A stretch of DNA of 64,000 nucleotides from Burkholderiales bacterium. Lineage in GTDB: Bacteria > Pseudomonadota > Gammaproteobacteria > Burkholderiales > Burkholderiaceae_C. Under the pieces are notes generated by a model. It did not search any database and had not been told where the DNA came from. It saw only the letters and a program-made list of their open reading frames with translations. How positions within the stretch are numbered: the stretch's first letter is position 1; each line of letters begins with the position of its first letter. Positions 24,801-32,643 of this stretch are shown in pieces. Made by a program: the position numbers and the translations under genes. The stretch lies in contig CANBSV010000001.1 of NCBI GenBank assembly GCA_947372225.1, forward strand, positions 54,267 through 118,266, written 5' to 3'.

Positions 24801-25674
24801 GAGCTACCTGATCACGCCCGACGGCCGGCTCGAGGCCAAGAACCAGGTCATCGTCAATCAGCTGACCTTTGGCGAGCGCGTCGAAAGCGCCAGCGCGACC
24901 TCGCTGCCGGTTTTGCTGGCGGTGTCGCTGCTCAAGGACAGCCGCGGTGTGATCGACATCAACCTGCCTCTGACCGGCTCGCTGAAGGACCCGCAGTTCA
25001 GCATCGGCGGGCTGGTCGTCAAGGTGATCGTCAACCTGCTGACCAAGGCGCTGACGTCGCCGTTCTCGCTGCTGTTCGGCAGCAGCGAACAGGACCTGAG
25101 CGTGGTCGAGTTCCGGCCCGGCACGGCCGCGCTGAGTGACGCCGGAACTGCCTCGCTTGAGAAGGTGGCCAAGGCGCTGTCGGATCGCCCGGCGCTCAAG
25201 ATGACGGTGACCGGCGGATCCGATCTGCAAGCCGAACGTGAGGCCTATGTGCAGGCCGCCATCGAAGCACGCTTGCATCAGGAGCGCGCCAAGGAGCTCG
25301 CGCGCGACGGCAAGGCGCCCGAGCCTGCGGCGTCTGGTGTATCGGCTGCAGCCTTCAGTGCTGCCGAGCGCGAGCGGCTGCTCAAGGCGGTCTACAAGCA
25401 AACCGAGATCGCCGACAAGCCGCGCAACTTCGTGGGTCTGGCCAAGGACATTCCGGCGGCCGACATGGAAGCGCTGCTCAAGACGGTGATTCCGGTCACC
25501 GACACCGTGATGCGGCAGCTTGCGCTGCAGCGCGGGCTGGTGGTGCGCGACGGACTGATCGCCAAGGGCCTGCCCAGCGATCGGCTGTTCATCGGCGCGC
25601 CCAAGCCACGGCTGGCCGGCGGCGACAGCGCGGCGTGGACGCCGAGTGCGCAGCTGGTCCTGAAGAACGATTGA
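21808..25674 (+). CDS. Giant DUF748/AsmA-like envelope protein
   Basis: 1288 residues from ATG 21808, which is preceded by GGGGAGAG. One N-terminal membrane helix (about 11-30, AAGLLAFWALAWLAV) leaves the rest in the periplasm. The body consists of repeated AsmA/DUF748 beta-rich modules (e.g. GRAVTIGDVSFSPWSMELTL cut short here, VDFTDHF-like IDFTDHF, ISGQFNP) joined by Ala/Pro-rich linkers near 365-395, 625-645 and 865-895. Related AsmA-like proteins are thought to bridge inner and outer membranes and move phospholipids; DUF748 members are less studied. The C-terminus (VVEFRPGTAALSDAG) resembles the start of an OmpA-type domain but lacks its wall-binding core. msrA follows after 17 bases. Confidence 0.8.
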   Translation: MKWVRRIAWGAAGLLAFWALAWLAVPPLLKSQSQQRLSELLGRAVTIGDVSFSPWSMELTLRDIAIGGAPAAAAPASPAASAVPPLLKVARLYVNADIRSLWKLAPVIEAFELDAPEVRLTHTTPGHYDIDDVIARLASPPSSAPSGEPVHFAVYNIKVSDASVAFDDRPKGRQHHLKSLHLSLPFITNLPDQVDVKVEPRLAFDFNGTTFDTGAQVTPFASTRAGLLRFNMGELDLTPYTAYLPETLPVRLRSGSVAAKIEVNFAMPPGAVPRVTASGQIGFEKFALDDAGGAPLAAWDHLGVALRDVRPLEHQLSLGAIEWGAPTLHLSRDARGRSNWAQLGGAGAKGAAAPTSSAPVVAAAASGASAAATPGAPAAWKLAVESMHVAGLRVLWNDASVKPAAALALADVDFKAGPLAYPFAADATLPVSLQATLTSQAEGAAALAQLGVDGRVSDRSAALELKLSELSLDAFAPYVADVLSAKVSGRLSTSGELNWAAGAPVPAATAASGIVNAVAPAARLTLGNGVLVVDELRITDGHKLPAVALKQFAVRGVELDVPARSVVLGSVRFEQPAVAVARDAQGLWNVQQWMKAPATPSATPNAAPLSASAPSAAVAETPWRVDLRDLAVDSGSVRLDDAQAVSGEPVLLVLRGMKLGVQKLVLSGSRTLSPAEVQFSARLAGSSDVVRSPDRSIKSAAGSATAGALDWRGQFGLQPLMVKGALKLDRLPVHAFEPYARSHLPVRLVRAEAGVKADVAVNELPAGLDIGVAGDILIADVLVNSRPPADALASSAQELLSWHSFKLNGVKLAMAPAKPTRVDIAEVVLSDFFASLVLDEKGRFNLQQEPAADAPVTPAAPATPPVAIAPAAAATQPAAAPAAALPPEISVGATRLVNGRIDFTDHFVRPNYSADLSELNGSLSAFRSGSSDMATIELHGRAAKTALVEISGQFNPTAQPLAMNIRARATDLELAPLSPYAGKYAGYAIERGKLSMDLSYLITPDGRLEAKNQVIVNQLTFGERVESASATSLPVLLAVSLLKDSRGVIDINLPLTGSLKDPQFSIGGLVVKVIVNLLTKALTSPFSLLFGSSEQDLSVVEFRPGTAALSDAGTASLEKVAKALSDRPALKMTVTGGSDLQAEREAYVQAAIEARLHQERAKELARDGKAPEPAASGVSAAAFSAAERERLLKAVYKQTEIADKPRNFVGLAKDIPAADMEALLKTVIPVTDTVMRQLALQRGLVVRDGLIAKGLPSDRLFIGAPKPRLAGGDSAAWTPSAQLVLKND

Positions 25675-25691
25675 CACGAAAGGGCACGGAC

Positions 25692-26219
25692 ATGGCGGAT
25701 CAAGTCATCACCTTGGGCGGGGGTTGCTTCTGGTGCACCGAGGCGGTCTACGAGCACGTGGACGGCGTCACCGCGGTCGAGTCGGGTTACTGCAACGGCC
25801 GCGTCGCCAAGCCCAGCTACGAGCAGGTGTGCAGCGGTGCCACGGGCTGCGTCGAGGTGATCCGGGTGAGCTTCGATGCCGAGCGCATCAGCCTGCGTGA
25901 GGTGCTCGAGATCTTCTTTGTGATCCACGACCCGACCACGCTCAACCGCCAGGGCCACGACGTGGGCACGCAGTACCGCTCGGGCATTTACTTTCACGAC
26001 GCGGCGCAGCAGGCGGTGGCGCGCGAGGTGATGGACGAGGTGGATGCCAAGGTGGGCGGGCGTCTCGTCACCGAGCTGGTGCCGGTGGCGGACTATTCGC
26101 GGGCCGAGGACTACCACCAGCACTACTACGCCAACCACCCCGAGCAGGGCTACTGCGCGATGGTGGCCGCGCCCAAGATCGAGAAATTCCGCAAGACCTT
26201 TACCAGCCGCTACCGCTGA
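25692..26219 (+). CDS. msrA: Peptide-methionine (S)-S-oxide reductase MsrA
   Basis: 175 residues with the catalytic motif GGGCFWCTEAV (nucleophilic Cys at residue 12), GYCNG, and HDPTTLNRQGHDVGTQYRS. MsrA repairs S-epimers of oxidised methionine using thioredoxin. The ATG at 25692 is chosen over an in-frame start at 25635 that would overlap the DUF748 gene. A single-domain form, with no MsrB fusion. It converges with the enoyl-CoA hydratase gene. Confidence 0.96.
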   Translation: MADQVITLGGGCFWCTEAVYEHVDGVTAVESGYCNGRVAKPSYEQVCSGATGCVEVIRVSFDAERISLREVLEIFFVIHDPTTLNRQGHDVGTQYRSGIYFHDAAQQAVAREVMDEVDAKVGGRLVTELVPVADYSRAEDYHQHYYANHPEQGYCAMVAAPKIEKFRKTFTSRYR

Positions 26220-26237
26220 GCGACGGATACTGACGCG

Positions 26238-27038
26238 TCAGCTCTGGTTGAAGTCCGGCTTGCGCTTGGCCATGAACGCGGCCATGCCTTCGCGCTGGTC
26301 GCGGCTGCCGAACAGCGAGTGGAACAGCCGCCGCTCGTAGGACACGCCGTCCGACAGGCCCGTCTCGAAGGCGCGGTTCACGCACTCCTTGGCCATCATC
26401 ACGCTGGGGCCGCTGAGGCTGCAGATGGTGGCCGCAGCGGCCAGCGTTTCGGTCATCAACTGATCGGCCGCCACCACGCGGGACACCAGCCCGGCCCGCT
26501 CGGCCTCGGTGGCATCCACCATGCGCCCGGTGAGCACCATGTCCATGGCCTTGCTCTTGCCCACCGCGCGCGGCAGGCGCTGCGTGCCGCCGGCGCCGGG
26601 GATGATGCCCAGCTTGATTTCGGGCTGGCCGAATTTGGCGGTGTCCGCGGCGATGATGAAGTCGCACATCATCGCCAGCTCGCAGCCGCCGCCCAGCGCG
26701 AAGCCGGCCACCGCCGCAATCACCGGCTTGCGCACCTGGCGGATGGTTTCCCAGTTGCGCGTGATGAAGTTGCCCTTGAAGGCGTCCATGTGGCTGAGCT
26801 CGGCCATGCCGCCGACGTCAGCGCCTGCGGCAAAGGCCTTGTCGCTGCCGGTGATCACGATGCAGCCGATGGTCGCGTCGGCGTCGAAGGCCAGGAGTGC
26901 TGCGCCCAGTTCGTCCATCAGCGCGTCGCTCAGCGCATTGAGGGCCTTCGGCCGGTTCAGCGTGATGACGCCGGTCTTGAGCGCGCCGTCGCCGTGCACG
27001 GCAGTCAGGATGGATTCGAAGGGGGTGGTCGGGGTCAT
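26238..27038 (-). CDS. Enoyl-CoA hydratase
   Basis: 266 residues of the crotonase family. The oxyanion-hole segment [14 protein letters not shown] and the catalytic glutamates in [11 protein letters not shown] and in [18 protein letters not shown], quoted in part, identify a hydratase rather than another crotonase branch. It hydrates short-chain trans-2-enoyl-CoA in fatty acid or amino acid breakdown. The start is ATG 27038, with CGGAGACC just upstream on the minus strand; the open frame continues further upstream but that part overlaps pdxH and is not coding. It lies 50 bases downstream of pdxH. Confidence 0.92.
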   Translation of the reverse strand: MTPTTPFESILTAVHGDGALKTGVITLNRPKALNALSDALMDELGAALLAFDADATIGCIVITGSDKAFAAGADVGGMAELSHMDAFKGNFITRNWETIRQVRKPVIAAVAGFALGGGCELAMMCDFIIAADTAKFGQPEIKLGIIPGAGGTQRLPRAVGKSKAMDMVLTGRMVDATEAERAGLVSRVVAADQLMTETLAAAATICSLSGPSVMMAKECVNRAFETGLSDGVSYERRLFHSLFGSRDQREGMAAFMAKRKPDFNQS

Positions 27039-27088
27039 CGTCGGTCTCCGGGGATCAGCAGTGAGCAAGTTGCTGCGCGTCGCGCGCC

Positions 27089-27724
27089 TCAGGGCGCCAG
27101 CCGCTCGCGCGTCCAGGTGCCGTCTTGCAGCCGGTATTGCAGCCGGTCGTGCAGGCGCGAAGGCCGGCCTTGCCAGAATTCCCAGCGGTCGGGCACCAGG
27201 CGGTAGCCGCCCCAGTGCGGCGGGCGTGGCGGGTTGAGCAGGAACTTCGCGCCGAACTTGGCCGCGTTGGCCACCAGCACGCCACGCGACGAGATGACCT
27301 CGCTTTGCGGCGAGGCCCACGCGCCAATGCGCGAGTCGAGCGGGCGCGACTTGAAATAGGCGTCGGATTCCGCGGCACCCACCTGCTCGACACGGCCTTC
27401 GATGCGCACCACCCGTTCGAGCTCGACCCAGTGAAACTGCAGCGCGGCAAACGGGTGGGCCGCCAGCTCGCGGCCCTTGCGGCTTTGGTAGTTGGTGAAC
27501 CACACGATGCCGCGCGCGTCGCAGCCCTTGATCAGCACCACACGCGTGGACGGTCGGCCATCGGCGCCGACGGTGGCCACGGTCATCGCGTTGGGCTCGG
27601 GCAACTCACCGGTGATCGCTTGCTGCAGCCACAACTCGAACTGCGCGAGCGGGTCGTCGAGCGAGGCCGATTCGTCGAGCTCTGCGCGCTCGTAGCTTTT
27701 GCGTAAATCGGCAATGGAATCCAT
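27089..27724 (-). CDS. pdxH: Pyridoxamine 5'-phosphate oxidase
   Basis: 211 residues, the family length. FMN- and substrate-binding stretches are present: [36 protein letters not shown] in part, [16 protein letters not shown] in part, [13 protein letters not shown] and the C-terminal DRLQYRL and WTRERLAP. It oxidises pyridoxamine or pyridoxine phosphate to pyridoxal phosphate. Start ATG 27724. It is upstream of the enoyl-CoA hydratase on the same strand and may be cotranscribed with it, although the functions are unrelated. Confidence 0.97.
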   Translation of the reverse strand: MDSIADLRKSYERAELDESASLDDPLAQFELWLQQAITGELPEPNAMTVATVGADGRPSTRVVLIKGCDARGIVWFTNYQSRKGRELAAHPFAALQFHWVELERVVRIEGRVEQVGAAESDAYFKSRPLDSRIGAWASPQSEVISSRGVLVANAAKFGAKFLLNPPRPPHWGGYRLVPDRWEFWQGRPSRLHDRLQYRLQDGTWTRERLAP

Positions 27725-27942
27725 CGGTCGAGTATAGAAACCCGACCCTCGTATCCGCGAGCATCGTGCGCTGGTGCGTTGCGCAGGACAACCGCACACG
27801 GGGGTGGGGCAATGCCTTAAGTGATGGTCCTCTGGTGCGCACGGCAGGCATCGCCCATGCTTGCGTTCAGCAGCAGTCGCAGCCACGCCATGTCTTTGTC
27901 GGCGTGTTCTGAGACTGATCCCGCACAGAGGTGGAAACCGGT

Positions 27943-28596
27943 ATGAATGCGTCGCCTGTGGTCATCGTTGTCGCCGCTGGAGGCGCGTCCCGTTTTCTCG
28001 AAGCCGGCCCTGAGGGCGCGTCGAGCGTGCTGGGAGCCACGCTGGCCCTCGTCATGGGCTGCGGCTTGTCGGTGGTGGTGGCAGCCACCGAAACCCTGGC
28101 CGCTGAAGCCCGTCGACACGTGGCCAGCCGCGATGTGCTCGTGCTGGAGCCGCTGGCTGAAGTCGCCGCCTACGCCGGACTGGAGCGGCGCCGACTGAGC
28201 GCGATCCGGGGCGCAGGCGCCGCGATGGCGCGGGGCGTGACCGCGCGTCCGAACGCGGGTGGCTGGCTGGTTCTGCCCGGTGACATGGACCGGGTCAAGC
28301 CGTCAACACTGCAGCAGGTGGCCGCCGCATTGCGTCAGCATGCCATCGCCTACCCCCAGCACCACGGACGTCGCGGCCATCCGATGGGCTTCAGTGCAGC
28401 CCTTTTCTCGGAGCTGGTCGCGTTGCGCAACGACGATGGCGCCAGACGGCTGGTTGCGCGTTATCCGTCGCATGCGGTAGATGTCGAGGATGCAGGCTCG
28501 CAAGTGGGCCTGGAGCCGGTGGATGAACTTCACGACGCACGCGCCGCCTGGACGGGCCCCGCCACGCTGCGAGGCAGGCGTCTGGCCGACGCCTAG
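27943..28596 (+). CDS. MocA/MobA-like nucleotidyltransferase (NTP transferase fold)
   Basis: 217 residues. [13 protein letters not shown] is the N-terminal nucleotide-binding loop of MobA-like NTP transferases; [19 protein letters not shown] corresponds to the metal-binding strand (P-x-D-M) and [14 protein letters not shown] to the conserved GHP loop of molybdenum-cofactor cytidylyltransferases. The loop between them is shorter and lacks the usual lysine that follows the first motif. No molybdoenzyme or CoxE/XdhC gene is nearby, so the substrate is unknown. ATG 27943 is chosen; a GTG at 27931 is possible. Confidence 0.7.
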   Translation: MNASPVVIVVAAGGASRFLEAGPEGASSVLGATLALVMGCGLSVVVAATETLAAEARRHVASRDVLVLEPLAEVAAYAGLERRRLSAIRGAGAAMARGVTARPNAGGWLVLPGDMDRVKPSTLQQVAAALRQHAIAYPQHHGRRGHPMGFSAALFSELVALRNDDGARRLVARYPSHAVDVEDAGSQVGLEPVDELHDARAAWTGPATLRGRRLADA

Positions 28597-28674
28597 GCGG
28601 TTGCCGGCAGCAAGGTCAGTGAACTTGCGGGGTGGGTGCCGAGGCCAGCGGTGGGGCGTTTCACGCCATGCCGC

Positions 28675-29064
28675 TCACAGGGTGCCGCGCTGGATCAATT
28701 CCACCTTGTAGCCATCGGGGTCCGTGACAAAGGCAATCACCGTGGCTCCGCCGGCCACCGGTCCGGCCTCGCGGGTGACCCGCCCGCCATGGGTCTTGAT
28801 GTTTTCGCAAGCGGCATAGGCGTCGGGCACTTCGATGGCGATGTGGCCGTAGGCGGTTCCCATGTCGTAACTGTCCACGCCGTGGTTGTGCGTGAGTTCG
28901 AGCTCGGCGTGCTCGGGATTGCTGCCGTAGCCGAGAAAGGCCAACGTGTATTTGTGCTCCGGCCGGTCGGTGGTGCGCAGCAGTTTCATGCCCATCACGC
29001 GGGTGTAGAAATCGATCGATCGCTGGAGGTCGCCGACGCGCAGCATGGTGTGTAGCAGTCTCAT
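28675..29064 (-). CDS. gloA: Lactoylglutathione lyase (glyoxalase I)
   Basis: 129 residues of the vicinal-oxygen-chelate fold. [20 protein letters not shown] starts the protein and supplies the metal ligand H5; a Glu in AELELTHN, a His in GHIAIEV and a Glu in GYKVELIQ complete the Ni/Zn site typical of the short Ni-type bacterial enzyme. It converts the hemithioacetal of methylglyoxal and glutathione to S-lactoylglutathione. AGGAAACC lies upstream of ATG 29064. It converges with the MocA-like gene. Confidence 0.96.
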   Translation of the reverse strand: MRLLHTMLRVGDLQRSIDFYTRVMGMKLLRTTDRPEHKYTLAFLGYGSNPEHAELELTHNHGVDSYDMGTAYGHIAIEVPDAYAACENIKTHGGRVTREAGPVAGGATVIAFVTDPDGYKVELIQRGTL

Positions 29065-29241
29065 CTGGGGTTTCCTGTCAGGGGTTGATGCAGCAGCACA
29101 GGGTAGCGCGGCTGTGCCGAAAATATTTTGCTAAACCCCTCAAGTCTGTGCATTGCCGCTCCGATACCCAGATGTCGGCGCCGGGTTTCACCATTAACTT
29201 GGCAAGCCTTGGTGCTCCAGCGTGGCACCCGCCGACCCCAA

Positions 29242-30522
29242 TCACCGCCCCGTCCGTCCTGGAGGGGGCTTTTCATGCCGCTGTGCCCGGCGCACATCGC
29301 GCAGCATGAAGAGATAAAGCCCCTCGACCTTTTCCCGCGCCCATGGCGTTTTGCGCAAAAACTTCAGGCTCGACGCCACGCTCGGGTCGCTGATGAAGCA
29401 ACGCACCGGGATCAGTGCACCCAGTTCCGCCCAGCCGTAATGCGCCACCAGCGCGGTCACGATGTCCTCGAGCCGCAGCCCGTGCAGCGGATTGCGCGGC
29501 TGCGGCGGTGGTGCCACCGGCGGTGCGGGCTTGGCAGCGTTGGCCAGCCACACGCCCATGCCTTGCGCGTTGAGCTCGATGTCCATGTCCAGCAGTTCCA
29601 GCACCCGCTCGCGCGGCAGCTCACCTCCCAGGCGCTGCACACGATCGAGGTAGATCTCGCGCAGCCCCTCGACCAGCCCCACGTGGCGCTCCTCGGCACC
29701 GGACATTGCCGCCGCGGTGCGCCCGCCCAGCGCGACGACCGCATCGAGCTGCTCCAGGTACTCACGACCCAGCCGCTGCAGTGTGCTGGCGTCGTCGGGG
29801 CCGGGCGTGGCGGGCAGGCGGCCGAAGTGCGTGAGGTACACGCAGTCGGGGCGCAGCGCCAGCAGCCGCTCGAACGAGTGACGCAGCGCCGGCGGGTCGA
29901 ACTGCACGGGCGTGGTGCTGGGCAGCAGCCAGGCACCATGCGGCGTGTCGAACTCGCGGTAAGACAGGCCGAAGGTGTCGCCGGTGAACACGCCGCGGCT
30001 GCGTTCGTCCCACACGCAGTGGTGATGGCGCGCGTGGCCGGGCGTGTCGAGCAATCGCAAAGGACGCCCGGCCAGGTCGATTTCCATGCCGTCGGCGCTT
30101 TCGAGCACGCGCTCGACGGGCACCGGAAGTACCGTGCCGATCGAACGCTGCACTTCGTCGGCGCCGTAGACGGCACTGGCGCCGGCGATCAGCTTGGATG
30201 GATCGATGAGGTGCCGCGCGCCCATCGGGTGCACCACCAGCCGCGCGTTGGGCAGCGCGGCCATCAGCGCACCCGAGCCGCCTGCGTGGTCGAGGTGCAC
30301 GTGCGTGGGGATCACCCAGTCGACGGCCTCGCGCGCCACCCCCGCCGCTGCGAGCACCGCCAGCAGCCGCGGCACCGAGTGGCCCGTGCCCGTGTCGATG
30401 AAAGCGGCGCGGCCGCGCTCGACGACGAGGTAGGCCGCGTCGAAGTTCCCCCGCTGGTAGCCGGTGTCGATCGCCCACACGCCGTGCGCGAGTGCGGTTG
30501 AAAATTCAGTCGTTGATTCCAT
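29242..30522 (-). CDS. Metallo-beta-lactamase-fold hydrolase fused to a VF530 (DUF2132) domain
   Basis: 426 residues. The first 300 are an MBL-fold hydrolase with zinc ligands THVHLDH (HxHxDH), the His in TPGHARHH, the Asp in FTGDTFG and the His in YLTHFG. A Pro/Ala linker (about 328-343) leads to a C-terminal VF530 domain (344-410; [46 protein letters not shown]). VF530 is normally a small stand-alone protein thought to bind DNA, so the fusion is unusual. It is one uninterrupted frame. The hydrolase substrate is unknown. Divergent from the ArsC/Spx-like gene. Confidence 0.85.
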   Translation of the reverse strand: MESTTEFSTALAHGVWAIDTGYQRGNFDAAYLVVERGRAAFIDTGTGHSVPRLLAVLAAAGVAREAVDWVIPTHVHLDHAGGSGALMAALPNARLVVHPMGARHLIDPSKLIAGASAVYGADEVQRSIGTVLPVPVERVLESADGMEIDLAGRPLRLLDTPGHARHHHCVWDERSRGVFTGDTFGLSYREFDTPHGAWLLPSTTPVQFDPPALRHSFERLLALRPDCVYLTHFGRLPATPGPDDASTLQRLGREYLEQLDAVVALGGRTAAAMSGAEERHVGLVEGLREIYLDRVQRLGGELPRERVLELLDMDIELNAQGMGVWLANAAKPAPPVAPPPQPRNPLHGLRLEDIVTALVAHYGWAELGALIPVRCFISDPSVASSLKFLRKTPWAREKVEGLYLFMLRDVRRAQRHEKPPPGRTGR

Positions 30523-30569
30523 GGTGTTGCCTTTGGCCTGTGTGCCTTGACCCTCACGAGATTGTTGCG

Positions 30570-30920
30570 ATGAACATCACCGTTTACGGCATTCCGAACT
30601 GCGACACCGTCAAGAAGGCCCGCGCCTGGCTCGACGATCAGGGCATTGCCTACACCTTCCACGACTACAAGAAGCAAGGCGTGCCGCTGCTGCAGCTCGA
30701 TGGCTGGATGCGGCAGCTGGGCTGGGAGCAACTGCTCAACCGCAAGGGCACCACCTGGCGCAAGCTCGACGCCGAGCGACAAGCCGGCGTTCACGATGCG
30801 GCCAGCGCGCGCGAATTGATGGTCGCGCAGCCAAGCGTCATTCGTCGCCCGGTGGTCGAGCACCCGGGCGGCGTGCTGGTGGGCTTTGATGTGCCTGGAT
30901 GGGAGCGTTCGCTGAACTGA
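30570..30920 (+). CDS. ArsC/Spx-family thioredoxin-fold protein (YffB-like)
   Basis: 116 residues. [19 protein letters not shown] holds a single cysteine (C11) in the position of the arsenate-reductase active site; the spacing and the later RRPVVEH match the YffB/Spx branch of the ArsC family. YffB-type proteins may be glutathione-dependent thiol reductases; arsenate reduction is less likely. ATG 30570 is favoured over an upstream in-frame start at 30492, which would overlap the divergent MBL gene. Exonuclease I follows 81 bases on. Confidence 0.85.
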   Translation: MNITVYGIPNCDTVKKARAWLDDQGIAYTFHDYKKQGVPLLQLDGWMRQLGWEQLLNRKGTTWRKLDAERQAGVHDAASARELMVAQPSVIRRPVVEHPGGVLVGFDVPGWERSLN

Positions 30921-31001
30921 TTCAGCGCCACTGCGAGTCGTTGCGGCGTGGCGCGTTGCGATGCGCGAGTCGCCCCGAATCAAGTGCGGTATGTTGCGTC
31001 C

Positions 31002-32444
31002 ATGGATGAGCTGACCTTCCTCTGGCACGACTACGAAACCTTCGGCGTGGTGCCCCGCCGTGACCGGCCCGCGCAGTTCGCGGGCGTGCGCACCGATGCG
31101 GATCTCAACGAGGTCGACGCGCCGCTCACGCTGTACTGCCAGCCGGCCGACGACAGCCTTCCCGACCCCGAGAGCTGCCTGCTCACGGGCATCACGCCGC
31201 AGGTCTGCCAGGAGCGTGGCATGCCCGAGCACGCGTTCGCTGCGGCGATCGAGGCGCAGCTTTCGCGTCCCGGCACCGTGGGCGTGGGCTACAACTCGAT
31301 CCGCTTTGACGACGAGGTCACGCGGCATCTGTTCTGGCGCAACCTGATCGAGCCTTACGCGCGCGAATGGCAAAACCAGTGCGGCCGCTGGGATCTGATG
31401 GACGTGGTGCGTTGCTCCTACGCGCTGCGTCCGGCCGGCATCCACTGGCCGCGCCACGACGACGGGCGGCCCTCGTTCAAGCTCGAGCACCTGAGCGCGG
31501 CCAACGGGCTGGCACACGATGCGGCTCACGATGCGCTGTCGGACGTGCGCGCCACGCTGGCGCTGGCACGGCTCATCCGCAACGCGAACCCGAAGCTGTG
31601 GGACTTCTGTCTGCGGCTTCGCAAGAAGGATGAAGTCATCCGCGAGATGGCCATGGCCCAGGCCGCGGGCAAGCCTTTCTTGCACGTCTCGGGCATGTAC
31701 CCGGCCGAGCGCGGCTGCATCGCGTTGGTGTGGCCGCTGGCGCCGCACCCGACCAACAAGAACGAGGTCATCGTGTGGGACCTTGCCGAAGACCCGCGCG
31801 TGCTGCGCGATCTGGACGCCGCGACGCTGCGCCAGCGCATGTTCAGCCGTGCCGACGCGCTGCCCGAGGGCGTGACGCGTTTGCCGATCAAGACGATTCA
31901 CCTGAACAAGTCGCCGGTGGTGATCGGCAACCTGAAGACGCTGAGCGCCGAGATGGCCGAGCGCTGGGGCATCGACGTGGCGCAAGCGCTGGTGCATGCC
32001 GATCTGGCCGCGCAGCACACCGCGTTGCTGGCCGGCCTGTGGCCCGAGGTGTTCGAGCGCCCCGAGGCAACCACGCCCGACGTCGATGAAGACCTTTACG
32101 GCGGCTTCGTCGGCAACGAGGACCGGCGCGTGTTGCAGCGGCTGCGAGGGCTTGCGCCCGCCGCGCTGGCCGCTCAGCGACCCGGCTTTGCCGATCCGCG
32201 GCTCGGTGAACTGCTGTTCCGGTATCGCGCCCGCAACTTTCCCGAAACGCTCACCGACGACGAGCAGCAGCGCTGGCACGAGCACCGCGTGCACCGGCTG
32301 CATGAGGGGGCGGGCGGCGCCAGAACACTGCAGGCGTTCTTCGATCGCATCGACGAGCTTGGCGAAGATGCCGACGAACGGGCGCAGGACATCCTCGGCG
32401 CGCTGGTCGACCACGCCACGTCGATTGCCCCGGAACTGGACTGA
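31002..32444 (+). CDS. sbcB: Exodeoxyribonuclease I
   Basis: 480 residues. DEDDh exonuclease motifs: HDYETFG (ExoI acidic pair), VGYNSIRFDDEV (ExoII) and HDAAHDALSDV (ExoIII, H-x-A-x-x-D). The long C-terminal half carries the SH3-like and helical domains of ExoI, ending in a run of helices (DEQQRWHEHR). It degrades single-stranded DNA 3' to 5' in mismatch repair and recombination. ATG 31002 is used since MDELTFLWHDYETFG fits the family; an in-frame start at 30948 adds unrelated residues. Confidence 0.95.
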   Translation: MDELTFLWHDYETFGVVPRRDRPAQFAGVRTDADLNEVDAPLTLYCQPADDSLPDPESCLLTGITPQVCQERGMPEHAFAAAIEAQLSRPGTVGVGYNSIRFDDEVTRHLFWRNLIEPYAREWQNQCGRWDLMDVVRCSYALRPAGIHWPRHDDGRPSFKLEHLSAANGLAHDAAHDALSDVRATLALARLIRNANPKLWDFCLRLRKKDEVIREMAMAQAAGKPFLHVSGMYPAERGCIALVWPLAPHPTNKNEVIVWDLAEDPRVLRDLDAATLRQRMFSRADALPEGVTRLPIKTIHLNKSPVVIGNLKTLSAEMAERWGIDVAQALVHADLAAQHTALLAGLWPEVFERPEATTPDVDEDLYGGFVGNEDRRVLQRLRGLAPAALAAQRPGFADPRLGELLFRYRARNFPETLTDDEQQRWHEHRVHRLHEGAGGARTLQAFFDRIDELGEDADERAQDILGALVDHATSIAPELD

Positions 32445-32528
32445 GGCGGGGGACGACATCCAGCGCCCCGCAGCAGTGCGTACGTCAGTGCCGCTGCGGC
32501 TGAATTGACCGACCGACAACTGAAATGT

Positions 32529-32574
32529 CCCGATTTGGTGCCTACGCGCGCACCAAATCGGGCTCGATTTTTGC
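32529..32574 (+). promoter_or_regulatory. Perfect inverted repeat overlapping a candidate sigma-54 promoter of amtB
   Basis: Thirteen-base arms CCCGATTTGGTGC (32529-32541) and GCACCAAATCGGG (32550-32562) with an 8-base spacer are followed by CTCGATTTTTGC. Two readings fit. It could be an intrinsic terminator for sbcB, since a T-run follows the stem. Or it could be regulatory: GG at 32561-32562 and GC at 32573-32574 are exactly 10 bases apart, the sigma-54 spacing, and the GGTGC/GCACC halves resemble NtrC half-sites. A second repeat with the same TGGTGCGC/GCGCACCA core lies at 32580-32610. Sigma-54 and NtrC control of amtB is common. Confidence 0.45.
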
Positions 32575-32579
32575 TTCCG

Positions 32580-32610
32580 TGGTGCGCTCAATTCGAACAA
32601 CGGCGCACCA
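32580..32610. repeat. Second GGTGC/GCACC inverted repeat upstream of amtB
   Basis: Arms TGGTGCGC (32580-32587) and GCGCACCA (32603-32610) are separated by 15 bases and share the GGTGC/GCACC core with the larger repeat just upstream. It lies 34 bases before the amtB start, so a bound protein here could affect initiation. No T-run follows. Confidence 0.35.
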
Positions 32611-32643
32611 GACGCCGCTCACAGGCACCATACGGAGGCATTC

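Noticed and set aside
23914..25677. 587-codon minus-strand frame opposite the DUF748 gene, and a 492-codon one at 22105-23583
   Set aside because: Antisense shadows of a GC-rich gene; Arg/Gln/His-rich with no signature or ribosome-binding site.
26238..27503. Enoyl-CoA hydratase frame extending 155 codons upstream as a possible fusion
   Set aside because: The extension overlaps pdxH in another frame and has no domain; ATG 27038 gives the normal family N-terminus.
30312..32600. 762-codon minus-strand frame spanning sbcB and its neighbours
   Set aside because: It runs through three real genes on both strands, including the MBL gene in another frame; no coherent domain.
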